A program made the position numbers and the translations under genes. Positions 17,491-27,235 of a stretch of 64,000 nucleotides of DNA are shown here, in pieces (the stretch's first letter is position 1; each line of letters starts with the position of its first letter). Where the stretch lies: positions 62,001 to 126,000 of the forward strand of contig DZAX01000001.1 of NCBI GenBank assembly GCA_022729705.1. Reading direction: 5' to 3'. Under the pieces are notes generated by a model. It worked only from the letters and a program-made list of their open reading frames with translations, was not told where the DNA came from and searched no databases. This DNA comes from Helicobacter cetorum (GTDB lineage Bacteria > Campylobacterota > Campylobacteria > Campylobacterales > UBA6016).

Positions 17491-18152
17491 TGACAAACCT
17501 TGAAGTCGCCATAGAGAGAATCGAAAAAGCAAGACTTCAATATGACAAAAAAGCCATCATAAAGCTGGTCGCTGTGAGCAAATATGTAGATTTAGACGCT
17601 ATAAAATCTCTGTATATTGAGGGGCAACGAGCGTTTGGCGAGAGCAAAATCCAAGACATGAAAACAAAGGCGGACGCACTTAGCGAGCTTCCAATAGAGT
17701 GGCACTTTATCGGTCGCATCCAAACCAACAAAATAAATGCGCTTTTGGATATAAACCCATTTTTGATTCACTCCATAGACTCTTTCGAGACGGCGGCAGA
17801 GATAGACAAAAGGGCAAAAGTCAAGAATATAAGAGTCAACGCACTTTTGCAACTAAACAGCGCAAAAGAGGAGTCAAAAGCGGGCGTATCGCTGGAAGCC
17901 GCAATGGACGAGTATCAAAAAATCTCAACCTCTATGCAAAACGTCAACTTAAAAGGCGTAATGACAATAGGCGCACACACGGACGATGAAAAAGTGGTTC
18001 AAAAAAGCTTTGAAGAGTGCAGGGCGGTATTTGATAGGCTAAAACAGAGCGGCGCAACCATCTGCTCTATGGGAATGAGCTCTGATTTTGAACTGGCTAT
18101 CGCTTGCGGGTCGAACATGCTTAGGATTGGGTCTGTGCTTTTTGCAAAATGA
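17490..18152 (+). CDS. yggS: YggS/PLPBP pyridoxal-phosphate homeostasis protein
   Basis: 220 residues, alanine-racemase-like barrel binding PLP without known catalysis. KLVAVSKYVDL carries the PLP lysine, and WHFIGRIQTNKIN and SMGMSSDFELAIACGSNMLRIGS are family signatures. ATG 17490 shares its A with the rseP stop (TGATG) and has GGAGGG five bases upstream; a TTG three bases earlier is less likely. Its stop codon is overlapped by the first gene of the defence island. Confidence 0.95.
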   Translation: MTNLEVAIERIEKARLQYDKKAIIKLVAVSKYVDLDAIKSLYIEGQRAFGESKIQDMKTKADALSELPIEWHFIGRIQTNKINALLDINPFLIHSIDSFETAAEIDKRAKVKNIRVNALLQLNSAKEESKAGVSLEAAMDEYQKISTSMQNVNLKGVMTIGAHTDDEKVVQKSFEECRAVFDRLKQSGATICSMGMSSDFELAIACGSNMLRIGSVLFAK

Positions 18153-21100
18153 GTTCAAAATTTTTTACAAATATAGACGGTAATAGTCTTGAAAACCGCC
18201 TCAAAGATATTTTGGAACACTACAATATATCAAATTTAGAGTTTTTGATAGGTTATTTTAGAATTAGCGGTTTTGCCAAAATAGCTCCTTTTCTTCAAAA
18301 TATTGATAAGATAAGAATACTTGTCGGAATAAATGTTGACGCCGTTATAACGCAAGCTAAAGCGAGGGGCAAACAACCAAATCTTTTTAACGGCGCAGGT
18401 TTTTGTAAAAGCTTTGTGGATGAACAAAAAGAGGTTTTACAAAACGCCGAGTATTCAAAAGAAGTGGATAGTAGTATCGAAATTTTGCTCTCCATGCTAG
18501 CCAAAAACTCACTTGAACTCAAAATATCAAAAGACAAAAATATTCACTCCAAAATATATATTTTGAGAGAAAAAGAGTTTGTGCGGCATGACGGCTCTAT
18601 TGACTATAGAGGTTCGGTTATTACGGGTAGTTCAAACCTTAGTGCGACTGGGCTTAGCGGCAATTATGAGTTTAACGTAGAGCTTCGAGACGGCGATGAT
18701 ATTAAATACTCATTGGAGCAGTTTGAATCTCTTTGGAAAGAGGCTGTAGAGATTACGGATGGCGAAATCAATACTATAAAAGAGGAGAGCTATTTATGCG
18801 AGATTACGCCTTTTGAGCTTTATCTAAAATTTTTAATAGAGCATTTTGGGGATAGGGTAGAGTTTGACGCGAGTGTAGCGGATGATCTGCCAAAAGGGTT
18901 TATGAAGCTTGCTTATCAGATTGATGCGGTCAACGAGGGGCTAGCAAAGATAAAAAAACATAACGGCTTTTTCTTGTCCGATGTAGTCGGTCTTGGCAAA
19001 ACCATCACTACGGCTATGATTGTAAAAAGACTGCTTTTTGATACAAAAGGTCAAATACTCATAATAGCGCCGCCGTCCATACGAAAAGAGTGGCTGGAGA
19101 CATTTGTAAAGTTTCAGATAGGTGCGCTTAGAAAGTATGAGTTTTATTCGTATGCGGAGCTAGATAAAATCAAAACAGCCGCCGAATACGAAGTGGTTAT
19201 CGTCGATGAGTCTCATAAGTTCAAAAACTTTGCGACGGCTAGATATATAGAGATAGAGAGGATTTGCAAAGAAAATAGCAAATTTAGAAAAAAAATCATT
19301 CTAGTCTCAGCCACTCCGCTAAACAACAAACCGCAAGACTTGGCAAATCAACTCTATCTATTCCAAAGTAAACGCAAAAGCACAATTGATTCGTTTCCAA
19401 ACCTGGAAAGCTTTTTTGCAAAAATAGATAAAGAGTATAAGGCGATTATCAAAAAAGACGCTGAGAAAAAAACTCTTTTGCCCGAAGATATGCAAAAAAT
19501 CAAAGAGCTTTCGGCAAAAGTGCGAGAGAATATCCTTAGAGAGGTTATGGTCAGACGTACAAGAACAGATATACAAACCATCAAACGATACAAAGAGGAC
19601 ATAGAAGCCCAAGGACTCACAATACCAAAAATCAATGATGTAAAAGAGCTTGAATACTATCTTGACGACTCTCTTACAAAGATATTTTATGAGTCTATAG
19701 ATATGTTGACCGAAAAACTAGAATACGCTAGATATAAAGCGCTAGCCAATTTGACAAAAAAAGCGCAAGCAAAATTTGCAGACGTGCAAGAGGGGTTTTT
19801 TGAGAGAAGCGCCGAGAGTCTTGCTAAGATTATGCAAACGATGCTTATTAAGAGGCTTGAAAGCTCATTTTTTGCCTTTAAATCCACTATTAGCAAACAA
19901 CGAAATAGTTTACGCCTTTTTTTGCGGATGTTTGATGATGGCAAAATACTTATTCCCTCCGGCAAAATCAATCTTTTTGAGATACTAGAGGAAAACGAAG
20001 ATAATCTTGAAGAGATGATAGAAAAACTGATAGCTACCGACAAAATAAGAGAGTTTACAAGAGATGAGTTTGTAGATGGGTATTATGAGACGCTTGCAAA
20101 AGATTTGCTTTTGCTGGAGAGATTGACGGAGATTTGGGATAAGATAGACAAAGACCCAAAACTAGAGAGATTCAAAGAGATACTAAACGCAAACAAAAAA
20201 GATAAGCTTGTGGTGTTCACAGAGTCAAAGCAAACAGCCTTGTATCTACAAAGAGAGCTTCAAGACGACAAGGTATTGGTAATTCACGGCGGCAATAGAG
20301 ACGAGCTAAAAGATGTCTTACGGGAAAATTTTGACGCTAACTATGAGATACAAAAAGACGACTACACAACCATAATCTCCACGGATACGCTAAGCGAGGG
20401 CGTAAATATGCACCGAAGCAACATCGTCTACAACTACGATATACCCTGGAACTCCACGAGGCTAATGCAGCGCATTGGACGGATAAACCGTATCGGCACA
20501 AAACACAATGAAATTTTTATATACAACTTCAAACCAACGGCTCAGAGCGAAAAACTAATAGAGTTGTCCAAAAAAGCGTATATCAAGCTACAAACATTTC
20601 ATCATTCATTGGGCGAAGATAGCAAAATATATACAAAAGATGAAGAGGTCGGCACGGTAAGTCTTTTTGAGAAAAATATAGAGAGTCAAATAGACGAAGA
20701 GCTTCCATTTTTGGAGGAGATAAGAGAGTTTAAAGAAGCCAATCCAAAAAGATACAAAGAGCTACTAGGATTGCCGCGAAAGATGAGAGCGCAGAGAAAA
20801 TCGGAGCTTACCCCCAAGCAGAGCTTTGTCTTTATCAAAAATAGCGACTCAAAAAGCTACTACCGGATACAAAATGACGCTTGCGCGGCGGTAAGCTTTG
20901 TGCGGATGGCAAGCGCTCTAAAGGCAAAAGAGGATGAAAAACAATATCTGCCTATTGATGAGGCTCATTATGCCGATGTGGCTTTGGCGTTAAAAGAGCA
21001 TGAGGGCGAACTAATGGGAACAATCGCAGAGTCTCAAATAGACAATATCAAAGTCGAACACAAAACAGACAAAGAGGCGATGAGAATACTCAAATCTTGG

Positions 21101-21343
21101 TTTGACAAGGGGTATCTTGGCGACGAACAGTACGACACATATCTACAAATACTAAAAGAGGGTAAAATCCTCAATATATCAAAAGAGATAGTGAAAATCT
21201 CAAAAGACAAAAATATAAAACCTTATGAGATAATGAGCCAAATGGACAAGCTATCAAAAAAATATACGCTTGATACGAGCGCGCAGACGGATGATAAGAT
21301 TGACGTCAAGATAGATATAATTTTGAGCGAGAGTTTTGCATAA
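18149..21343 (+). CDS. PLD-domain superfamily 2 (SNF2-like) helicase, first gene of defence island
   Basis: 1064 residues. N-terminal phospholipase-D-like nuclease domain with IHSKIYIL (about 131-138) and GSSNLSATGLSGNYEFNVEL (about 160-180). The helicase motor then follows: motif I DVVGLGKT (about 280), motif II VDESHKF (about 352), motif III LVSATPLNN (about 388), a long helical insertion, then the second RecA domain with STDTLSEGVNMH and QRIGRINRIG (about 777). The tail of about 250 residues is unassigned. It should translocate on DNA and may cut it. The ATG overlaps the yggS stop (ATGA), so it can be translated by coupling from a core gene. Confidence 0.88.
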   Translation: MSSKFFTNIDGNSLENRLKDILEHYNISNLEFLIGYFRISGFAKIAPFLQNIDKIRILVGINVDAVITQAKARGKQPNLFNGAGFCKSFVDEQKEVLQNAEYSKEVDSSIEILLSMLAKNSLELKISKDKNIHSKIYILREKEFVRHDGSIDYRGSVITGSSNLSATGLSGNYEFNVELRDGDDIKYSLEQFESLWKEAVEITDGEINTIKEESYLCEITPFELYLKFLIEHFGDRVEFDASVADDLPKGFMKLAYQIDAVNEGLAKIKKHNGFFLSDVVGLGKTITTAMIVKRLLFDTKGQILIIAPPSIRKEWLETFVKFQIGALRKYEFYSYAELDKIKTAAEYEVVIVDESHKFKNFATARYIEIERICKENSKFRKKIILVSATPLNNKPQDLANQLYLFQSKRKSTIDSFPNLESFFAKIDKEYKAIIKKDAEKKTLLPEDMQKIKELSAKVRENILREVMVRRTRTDIQTIKRYKEDIEAQGLTIPKINDVKELEYYLDDSLTKIFYESIDMLTEKLEYARYKALANLTKKAQAKFADVQEGFFERSAESLAKIMQTMLIKRLESSFFAFKSTISKQRNSLRLFLRMFDDGKILIPSGKINLFEILEENEDNLEEMIEKLIATDKIREFTRDEFVDGYYETLAKDLLLLERLTEIWDKIDKDPKLERFKEILNANKKDKLVVFTESKQTALYLQRELQDDKVLVIHGGNRDELKDVLRENFDANYEIQKDDYTTIISTDTLSEGVNMHRSNIVYNYDIPWNSTRLMQRIGRINRIGTKHNEIFIYNFKPTAQSEKLIELSKKAYIKLQTFHHSLGEDSKIYTKDEEVGTVSLFEKNIESQIDEELPFLEEIREFKEANPKRYKELLGLPRKMRAQRKSELTPKQSFVFIKNSDSKSYYRIQNDACAAVSFVRMASALKAKEDEKQYLPIDEAHYADVALALKEHEGELMGTIAESQIDNIKVEHKTDKEAMRILKSWFDKGYLGDEQYDTYLQILKEGKILNISKEIVKISKDKNIKPYEIMSQMDKLSKKYTLDTSAQTDDKIDVKIDIILSESFA

Positions 21344-21355
21344 AAAGGCACATAG

Positions 21356-24300
21356 ATGGATTTAAAAGAGTTCCTACAATCAAAATTTAACAAAACAAGC
21401 TTTATCCAGTTTATTTCAGAAAGGTTTTATGGTTTTGAAGAAAACCTAAAAGGTGATTTTCTTGGTAAAGTCAGGCTTGACGACCGTAAAGAGCTTGGGT
21501 TTTTTGTTTTCAAAGTAGATGATGACAGGGATATATCAAATAGCAAAGTAGGTTTTCATAAAGAACTAAAAAAATATGCCGATGAAAATATGCTAGATGG
21601 CGCAATAGGTGCTTTTTATCATCCGCTTCAAGATGCTTGGAGGCTTTCATTTATACGATTTAGTTACGATGACAACCACAAAAAACAAGTCACAAGTCAA
21701 AAAAGATTTACATTTTTGCTAGGAAATAGCAAGATTAAAACAGCTTACGAACAACTAAAAAATCTCAAATATCCAAAGATGATTGACTTAGAAAAATCGT
21801 TTGCAGTCGAGGCGGTCACAAAAGAGTTTTACAAGGGACTTGTATCAAGTTTTGAAAAACTACTAAGCGAATATCTAACATATCCATCAAGCGATGATAA
21901 CGCAAAAAAAGAGTTTGCTATTAGGCTTATCGGCAGAATACTTTTTATAAAGTTCTTAAACAAAAAAAATCTAGTACCGGACGCTATATTTGAGCTATCT
22001 AATGGATACTATCATTCAAAACTAGAACCGCTATTTTTTGAACAGCTCAATACGCCAAAGTGCGATAGAAAGCTTGAATTTGTAAATGATTCTATTCCGT
22101 TTTTAAACGGTGGGCTTTTTGAGCCGTTAAAAAGTTTAGATTATTACGAATGGGATAATGAGCTAAGGTATAGAAAAATAGCAGGGGTAATTAACGATTT
22201 AGAAATTAAAGATATTTTTTTTACGGAACTTTACAATCATCTAAACCAATATAACTTTACGATAGACGAAAACTCTATTGAAGATAGTGAGCTATCTATA
22301 GATCCGGAGATGCTAGGTAGAATATTTGAAAACCTACTAGCTGAAATCAATCCCGAAACTAGCCAAAACGCTAGAAAAGCTACAGGGAGCTACTACACAC
22401 CCAGAGAGATAGTAGAGTATATGGTTAGCAGTTCACTGCTAGAATATCTAAAAACAAAAACGAATATAGATGAAACTACGCTAAAAACCATAGTATTCCA
22501 AAATCAAGAACCTCAGGCTGACTACGACAAAGCCAAGATTCTCTCCGCTATTTTTGAACTAAAAATCCTCGACCCTGCATGTGGCTCAGGCGCATTTCCT
22601 ATGGGGCTACTTCAAAAAATAGTCAAAATTTTAAATCTTATAGACGAAGATGCCTCTATTTGGTTTGGACTACAAAGCAAAGGGTTTAAAGATGCACACA
22701 AAAGTAGAAATAAAGATTACATCCGTAAACTCTCAATTATTAAAAACACAATATACGGCGTAGATATTCAGCCCATCGCCATAGAGATTAGTAAACTACG
22801 GTTTTTTCTTTCGCTTATTGTAGATGAAGACGGCGAGCCTGAACCATTGCCAAACTTGGAGTTTAAATTTGTTTGTGCAAATAGCCTTTTGCCAAAACCA
22901 AAAAAAACACAACTTGCCTCTTTAGAGTATTTTATGCTCGAAGGAGATTTGATAAAACTTAAAAATGAGTATTTTGAAGCAAGTGGTGAGAGAAAAAAAG
23001 AGATTAAAAAAGAGTACACTCAGACACAAAAGAAGATGTTTGAGGAAGAGGAGGCGACTAATCTACTCTCGGCTTTAGAAAACAAACTTACAAGCTATGA
23101 CCCTTTTGACCCCATAAGTGTAGCAGGGTTTTTTGACATGGATTTTATGTTTAATATCAAAGATGGATTTGATATTGTCATCGGCAATCCGCCGTATGTG
23201 AGTGTTAAAGGGCTATCACCTCAAATAAAAAAAATATTTAATAATAATTATGAAACAGGTAAAGGAAGATTAAACCTTTTTACTATTTTCATCGAAAAAG
23301 GGATTAAACTTTTAAACTATAATGGCATATTGGCATTCATACAACCCGATGGATTGTTCTCTAATACAGAATATAGACATATTAGGAAATATATAATAAA
23401 AAATTCAACAGTTCGTAAAATATGTTTATTCTCGAAACGAGTTTTTGATGCATCAGTTGATACTGCAATAATTATTACAAAAAAAGAACAAAAAAAATTG
23501 CCTTATTCTTTTGAACTTGATAGTGATTTGGTCTATTCAAAAAGTATTAATATTAATTTTGCAGAAAGTGAAGATGAATATATTTTTCCAGTAAAATCCA
23601 ATAATGTAATTGATAAAATATCTTTACTTGATACTATAAACTTGAATAAAGTGTTGGAAATACAACAAGGAATAATTTATTCTGGGGTGCCAAAAGAAGA
23701 AATCTTTAGCAACCAGATTATAAATGAAAAATATAAAAAATGTTTAGATGGGCGAGACATACTAAAATATCAGAACAGATGGAATGAAAAATTAGAAAAT
23801 AGATATATCGAATACGATACAAGTAAGTTGCACAGACCAAGAGAAGAGAGACTTTATTTAGCAAATAAAAAAATATTAATTCCAAGAAGGGCAACTAAAA
23901 TATATGGCACTATCGATTCAGAACAATTTTATGTTTTAAATACTGCTTATATTGGCTTGCTAAAAAACAATACTTTTAACATTGAGTTTATAATGTCAAT
24001 ATTGAACTCAACTCTGATAAATTATATTTATTCAACAAAGTATTTTGGATGGCAGATTACTATACCAGCATTAAACTCTTTACCAATTAAAATGACATCT
24101 AAGGATAATCAAAAAATATTTGAAATTTTGGTAGATTATGTACTTTTTTTGAAATCTTTACGGAGCGAGCAAAAGATTGACGAATATGTATCAAACGAGC
24201 ACATCAGCAAACAATTCGAAGAAGTGATTGATGGAATGGTTTTTGAGCTTTATTTTGCCGATGAGTTTAAAGCTAAAAATATAGAGTTGATCAAGTATTC

Positions 24301-24463
24301 AAAAGAAGATTTTAGACCAATAGAAAATCTTGATGATGTATCAAAACAAAAAGTTATTAAAGAAGTATATTTAAGGCTATGCGAAACCAAAAATCCTATA
24401 CGAAACAATCTTCTGCTCTTACCAGTAGAATTTGACTTTATCAAAACGATACTTTGGAGTTAA
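21356..24463 (+). CDS. Large N6-adenine DNA methyltransferase (Eco57I/COG1002-like), module 1
   Basis: 1035 residues. The N-terminal region (1-170) contains WRLSFIRFSYDD and is of unknown function; I see no convincing PD-(D/E)XK nuclease triad. The methylase core has SAM motif I ILDPACGSGAFPMG (about 404-417), DIQPIAIEISKLRFFLSL, and the catalytic motif IV GNPPYVS (about 610). The C-terminal third (about 620-930) should be the target-recognition domain; its DNA is markedly more AT-rich than the rest of the gene. The first 180 bp are about 80% identical to methylase 2 at 27236. It starts 12 bp after the helicase. Confidence 0.88.
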   Translation: MDLKEFLQSKFNKTSFIQFISERFYGFEENLKGDFLGKVRLDDRKELGFFVFKVDDDRDISNSKVGFHKELKKYADENMLDGAIGAFYHPLQDAWRLSFIRFSYDDNHKKQVTSQKRFTFLLGNSKIKTAYEQLKNLKYPKMIDLEKSFAVEAVTKEFYKGLVSSFEKLLSEYLTYPSSDDNAKKEFAIRLIGRILFIKFLNKKNLVPDAIFELSNGYYHSKLEPLFFEQLNTPKCDRKLEFVNDSIPFLNGGLFEPLKSLDYYEWDNELRYRKIAGVINDLEIKDIFFTELYNHLNQYNFTIDENSIEDSELSIDPEMLGRIFENLLAEINPETSQNARKATGSYYTPREIVEYMVSSSLLEYLKTKTNIDETTLKTIVFQNQEPQADYDKAKILSAIFELKILDPACGSGAFPMGLLQKIVKILNLIDEDASIWFGLQSKGFKDAHKSRNKDYIRKLSIIKNTIYGVDIQPIAIEISKLRFFLSLIVDEDGEPEPLPNLEFKFVCANSLLPKPKKTQLASLEYFMLEGDLIKLKNEYFEASGERKKEIKKEYTQTQKKMFEEEEATNLLSALENKLTSYDPFDPISVAGFFDMDFMFNIKDGFDIVIGNPPYVSVKGLSPQIKKIFNNNYETGKGRLNLFTIFIEKGIKLLNYNGILAFIQPDGLFSNTEYRHIRKYIIKNSTVRKICLFSKRVFDASVDTAIIITKKEQKKLPYSFELDSDLVYSKSININFAESEDEYIFPVKSNNVIDKISLLDTINLNKVLEIQQGIIYSGVPKEEIFSNQIINEKYKKCLDGRDILKYQNRWNEKLENRYIEYDTSKLHRPREERLYLANKKILIPRRATKIYGTIDSEQFYVLNTAYIGLLKNNTFNIEFIMSILNSTLINYIYSTKYFGWQITIPALNSLPIKMTSKDNQKIFEILVDYVLFLKSLRSEQKIDEYVSNEHISKQFEEVIDGMVFELYFADEFKAKNIELIKYSKEDFRPIENLDDVSKQKVIKEVYLRLCETKNPIRNNLLLLPVEFDFIKTILWS

Positions 24464-24466
24464 CAC

Positions 24467-26617
24467 TTGAAAAAAATAGAGAAATTAACACTTGAAAATT
24501 TCAAGTTTTTTATGGGTGAAGAGACTCTTAATTTTGACTCAAAAAATATTTTGGTTTATGGTGAAAACGGAAGCGGCAAAAGTTCGCTGTATTGGGCGTT
24601 GTATACATTTTTACAAAGCAGTATGAAATCTGATGAGCAGATTAGAAAATATTTTGACAATTCCCATCCCGAGCGTCTAGTGAACCGCTTTAAGGCTGAT
24701 AGTGATAAATCATCTATAAAATTAACTCTAAAAAATAGCCTAAATATTTCATCTGCTTACAAAATTTCAATTGATACTATCAATACAAACAAACCTCAAG
24801 ATACAGAAATAAGCAAAGCAAATCTTACGAGCGACTTTATAAACTATAGGCTGCTAGCTAAACTATATCACTTTAAAAATTCTCAAGATATTGAGATTTT
24901 TGATATGTTTGAGGATGAGATTTTGCAATACATCAATATTGATGGACAAAATTTTAATGAACTATGGCGGAGATTAAAAAATGGTTTAAGCCCAAGACCA
25001 AAGATGACCGACCAATCTTATAAAGAATTTCAAAAAGATATTCAATCTTTTAATGAAAAATTTGAAAGCTATTTACACACATTAGTGCGAGCAACAAATG
25101 ATATTTTGAAAGACAATTTTAATGAAGAAATTGTAGTTTACATAGACTATCGCGACAAAGCAAAATATGATGATTTTGAAGAAGGCAGTACTACAAAAAG
25201 AAACCATATAACATTGCCGCCAAAAATTTATTTAACCGTAGAGTTTTTAAGAGATAGGCATAAAATAGATAAGCCCCACACATTTCTAAATGAAGCAAGG
25301 CTTACAGCAATTGCACTGTCGCTTAGATTTGCTATTCTAAAGAAGCGATTATCTCGCGAGGATGTCTTAAAAGTATTAGTTTTGGATGATTTGCTTATTT
25401 CACTTGATATGAGTCATCGTATTGAAGTAATCAATTTTATATTAAACGATGAGGACTTAAGAGCTTATCAGATTATTGTTTTGACCCATGATAGAGGTTT
25501 TTTCCAACTTTTAAGACAAAAAATATCAAGTTCAGAGTGGAAAGTCTTTGAGTTTTATAATCAAGATGAAAAACAGTGTATTAAAGAGTCAAAAACGGAG
25601 TTTGAAAAAGCAAAAGAGCTATTTGAAAACAAAGATTATGAGGCAAGCGCCAACTATCTACGAAAAGAAACAGAAAAAATACTAAAACATTTTTTAGACC
25701 CTAAATTGAAATGTATTAACAAGGAGTTTAAAAACCTTGAAGACTTATTGAATCGTGTCAAAAATGAACTTGAAGAAGATTTTAGAAGTGAATTTAATAA
25801 GATTTTTAAATTTAAAGGTTTAGATGCAGAACTCTTAACAAAAATTGATACAGATTTTGAAAATGATACATCGCTGGAATCTGAACAAAAAGGACTATTG
25901 AGAGGTCTGCGTGCGAAGCTTTTTAGATTTACTAAAAAATATCATGTATACAAAACCGAGGAAGTTCAGATATTTGATGAATTGAAAAGAGTGAAAGATA
26001 GAGTTATGAATCCTTCATCGCATAACTCTGAAGCACCAATTTTTGAACAAGAAGTTCAAGAAGCAATTGCATTAATAAGTAGACTAAAAGAGTTTTTAGA
26101 AAAACAAGAAAGTAAAAAACAAATATTTAACGATATTAGACATTGCGCTAATGATGCAAATATATCCACTGAGACATCGGCGCTTCCAGCTCTAATTATA
26201 GATTTTGAAAAAGATATACTTGAAAATATTAAAGTTATTACAACAACAAACGAATTAAACGAATTTTTATTAACTGTTATCTATGAAAATATCGAAAAAC
26301 TAAATCAAAATGAGTTAGAAAAAATATTTGATGAGTTGAGATTTGCAAGCAAGTTGGCTTTGTTTGATTTGGACATAGAGAAAAATCTCATTAGGATATT
26401 TACCAAAAAAACTTGGGACTTGGAAGAAAAAAAGTTATGGTGTAGTTTTGTTCAATATCTATTCAACCAAAACAAGATTCAAGAACCATTTTTTATTCAA
26501 AAACTAGCAGAGAAACAATCCTTAAGACAAGTATGGGGCGGATATAACAATCAAGAAGCTTGGATTAATTGTGATTTCTTGGATAGACACATAAATGATG
26601 AAGATATACCGTTTTGA
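24467..26617 (+). CDS. ABC/AAA-type ATPase, module 1
   Basis: 716 residues. TTG start at 24467 with GGAG inside the end of the methylase gene. Walker A GENGSGKSS (about 31-39) follows LTLENFKFF, the RecF/SMC-like N-terminal pattern. Walker B VLDDLLISLD (about 304-313) is followed by LTHDRGFF; the LDDxxxSLD shape recalls the ATPase domains of RloC and PrrC. A helical C-terminal domain contains YEASANYLRKETEKIL (about 390-405). The last 170 residues have no counterpart in ATPase 2. It probably couples ATP hydrolysis to sensing or effector control with the methylase and helicase (inference). Confidence 0.8.
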   Translation: MKKIEKLTLENFKFFMGEETLNFDSKNILVYGENGSGKSSLYWALYTFLQSSMKSDEQIRKYFDNSHPERLVNRFKADSDKSSIKLTLKNSLNISSAYKISIDTINTNKPQDTEISKANLTSDFINYRLLAKLYHFKNSQDIEIFDMFEDEILQYINIDGQNFNELWRRLKNGLSPRPKMTDQSYKEFQKDIQSFNEKFESYLHTLVRATNDILKDNFNEEIVVYIDYRDKAKYDDFEEGSTTKRNHITLPPKIYLTVEFLRDRHKIDKPHTFLNEARLTAIALSLRFAILKKRLSREDVLKVLVLDDLLISLDMSHRIEVINFILNDEDLRAYQIIVLTHDRGFFQLLRQKISSSEWKVFEFYNQDEKQCIKESKTEFEKAKELFENKDYEASANYLRKETEKILKHFLDPKLKCINKEFKNLEDLLNRVKNELEEDFRSEFNKIFKFKGLDAELLTKIDTDFENDTSLESEQKGLLRGLRAKLFRFTKKYHVYKTEEVQIFDELKRVKDRVMNPSSHNSEAPIFEQEVQEAIALISRLKEFLEKQESKKQIFNDIRHCANDANISTETSALPALIIDFEKDILENIKVITTTNELNEFLLTVIYENIEKLNQNELEKIFDELRFASKLALFDLDIEKNLIRIFTKKTWDLEEKKLWCSFVQYLFNQNKIQEPFFIQKLAEKQSLRQVWGGYNNQEAWINCDFLDRHINDEDIPF

Positions 26618-26630
26618 GTGAGAGTTTTAT

Positions 26631-26944
26631 ATGACAACAATATTTGAACAAGAAAATAGCAAACTAGGCTACAAAAGCCTCAAAAAAGCCATTGGTAAAT
26701 CCGCAAATCTCACTGATTTAGCCAAAACCTGCGTATGTTTTGCAAATGCTCAAGGCGGTTATATCGTTATTGGCGTTGAAGATAAAGATAGACTGCCGCC
26801 GTTGGGGCAAAAGATTGAACAAAATGGGATTAATGAGCTAATAAAAAAATTACGCACTCTGACGGATAGTGTCGCAATGACGCAAAACATCAAACCGTCA
26901 CTCAAAACCATGGAGGAGCACAAAGTAAAAGCATTGATTGCTGA
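26631..26944 (+). repeat. 314-bp exact direct repeat, copy 1
   Basis: The 5' part of the AlbA_2 gene. By eye it is identical to 32315-32628, 5,684 bp downstream in the same orientation. The flanks differ, and divergence starts at 26945. Recombination between the two copies would delete methylase 2 and ATPase 2 exactly and leave one intact AlbA_2 gene. Confidence 0.9.
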
Positions 26945-27113
26945 GGATCTAAAAATTCACCCCAAAAGTAAAATGGCGGAAATTCATACAAGGTTTGACG
27001 AGTTTACGATTGAGTACATCAGAAAGATTGTGTATAAAATGGTCAAAAATGGTATCGTAGAACCTTTCGGGGAAAAGAAAAACAAAACATACTCTATGGC
27101 AAATAAAAAATAA
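26631..27113 (+). CDS. Miniature AlbA_2 (Schlafen-like)/winged-helix protein, copy 1
   Basis: 160 residues. The AlbA_2 signature is at residues 20-90: LTDLAKTCVCFANAQGGYIVIGVED. A C-terminal winged-helix follows (HKVKALIAEDL to FGEKKNKTYSMANKK). Typical AlbA_2 regulators have 400 or more residues with a large central domain, which is missing here. Its first 314 bp are identical by eye to the gene at 32315. It lies 13 bp after ATPase 1. Confidence 0.75.
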   Translation: MTTIFEQENSKLGYKSLKKAIGKSANLTDLAKTCVCFANAQGGYIVIGVEDKDRLPPLGQKIEQNGINELIKKLRTLTDSVAMTQNIKPSLKTMEEHKVKALIAEDLKIHPKSKMAEIHTRFDEFTIEYIRKIVYKMVKNGIVEPFGEKKNKTYSMANKK

Positions 27114-27235
27114 ATGAGAAATAAAATAAAAAACAAAATTTTTAGAAGGCTGTATCTATTGGGTAATTTTTGTTTTATTGCTATATTTTTAAAAAACAAA
27201 TATAAAATAAATTACACGCCTAATCGGGGGTTGCA

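Noticed and set aside
21356..21900. PD-(D/E)XK nuclease in the methylase 1 and 2 N-termini
   Set aside because: There is no convincing Asp...Glu-x-Lys arrangement, unlike the type IIG enzyme at 44900, so the domain is left as unknown.
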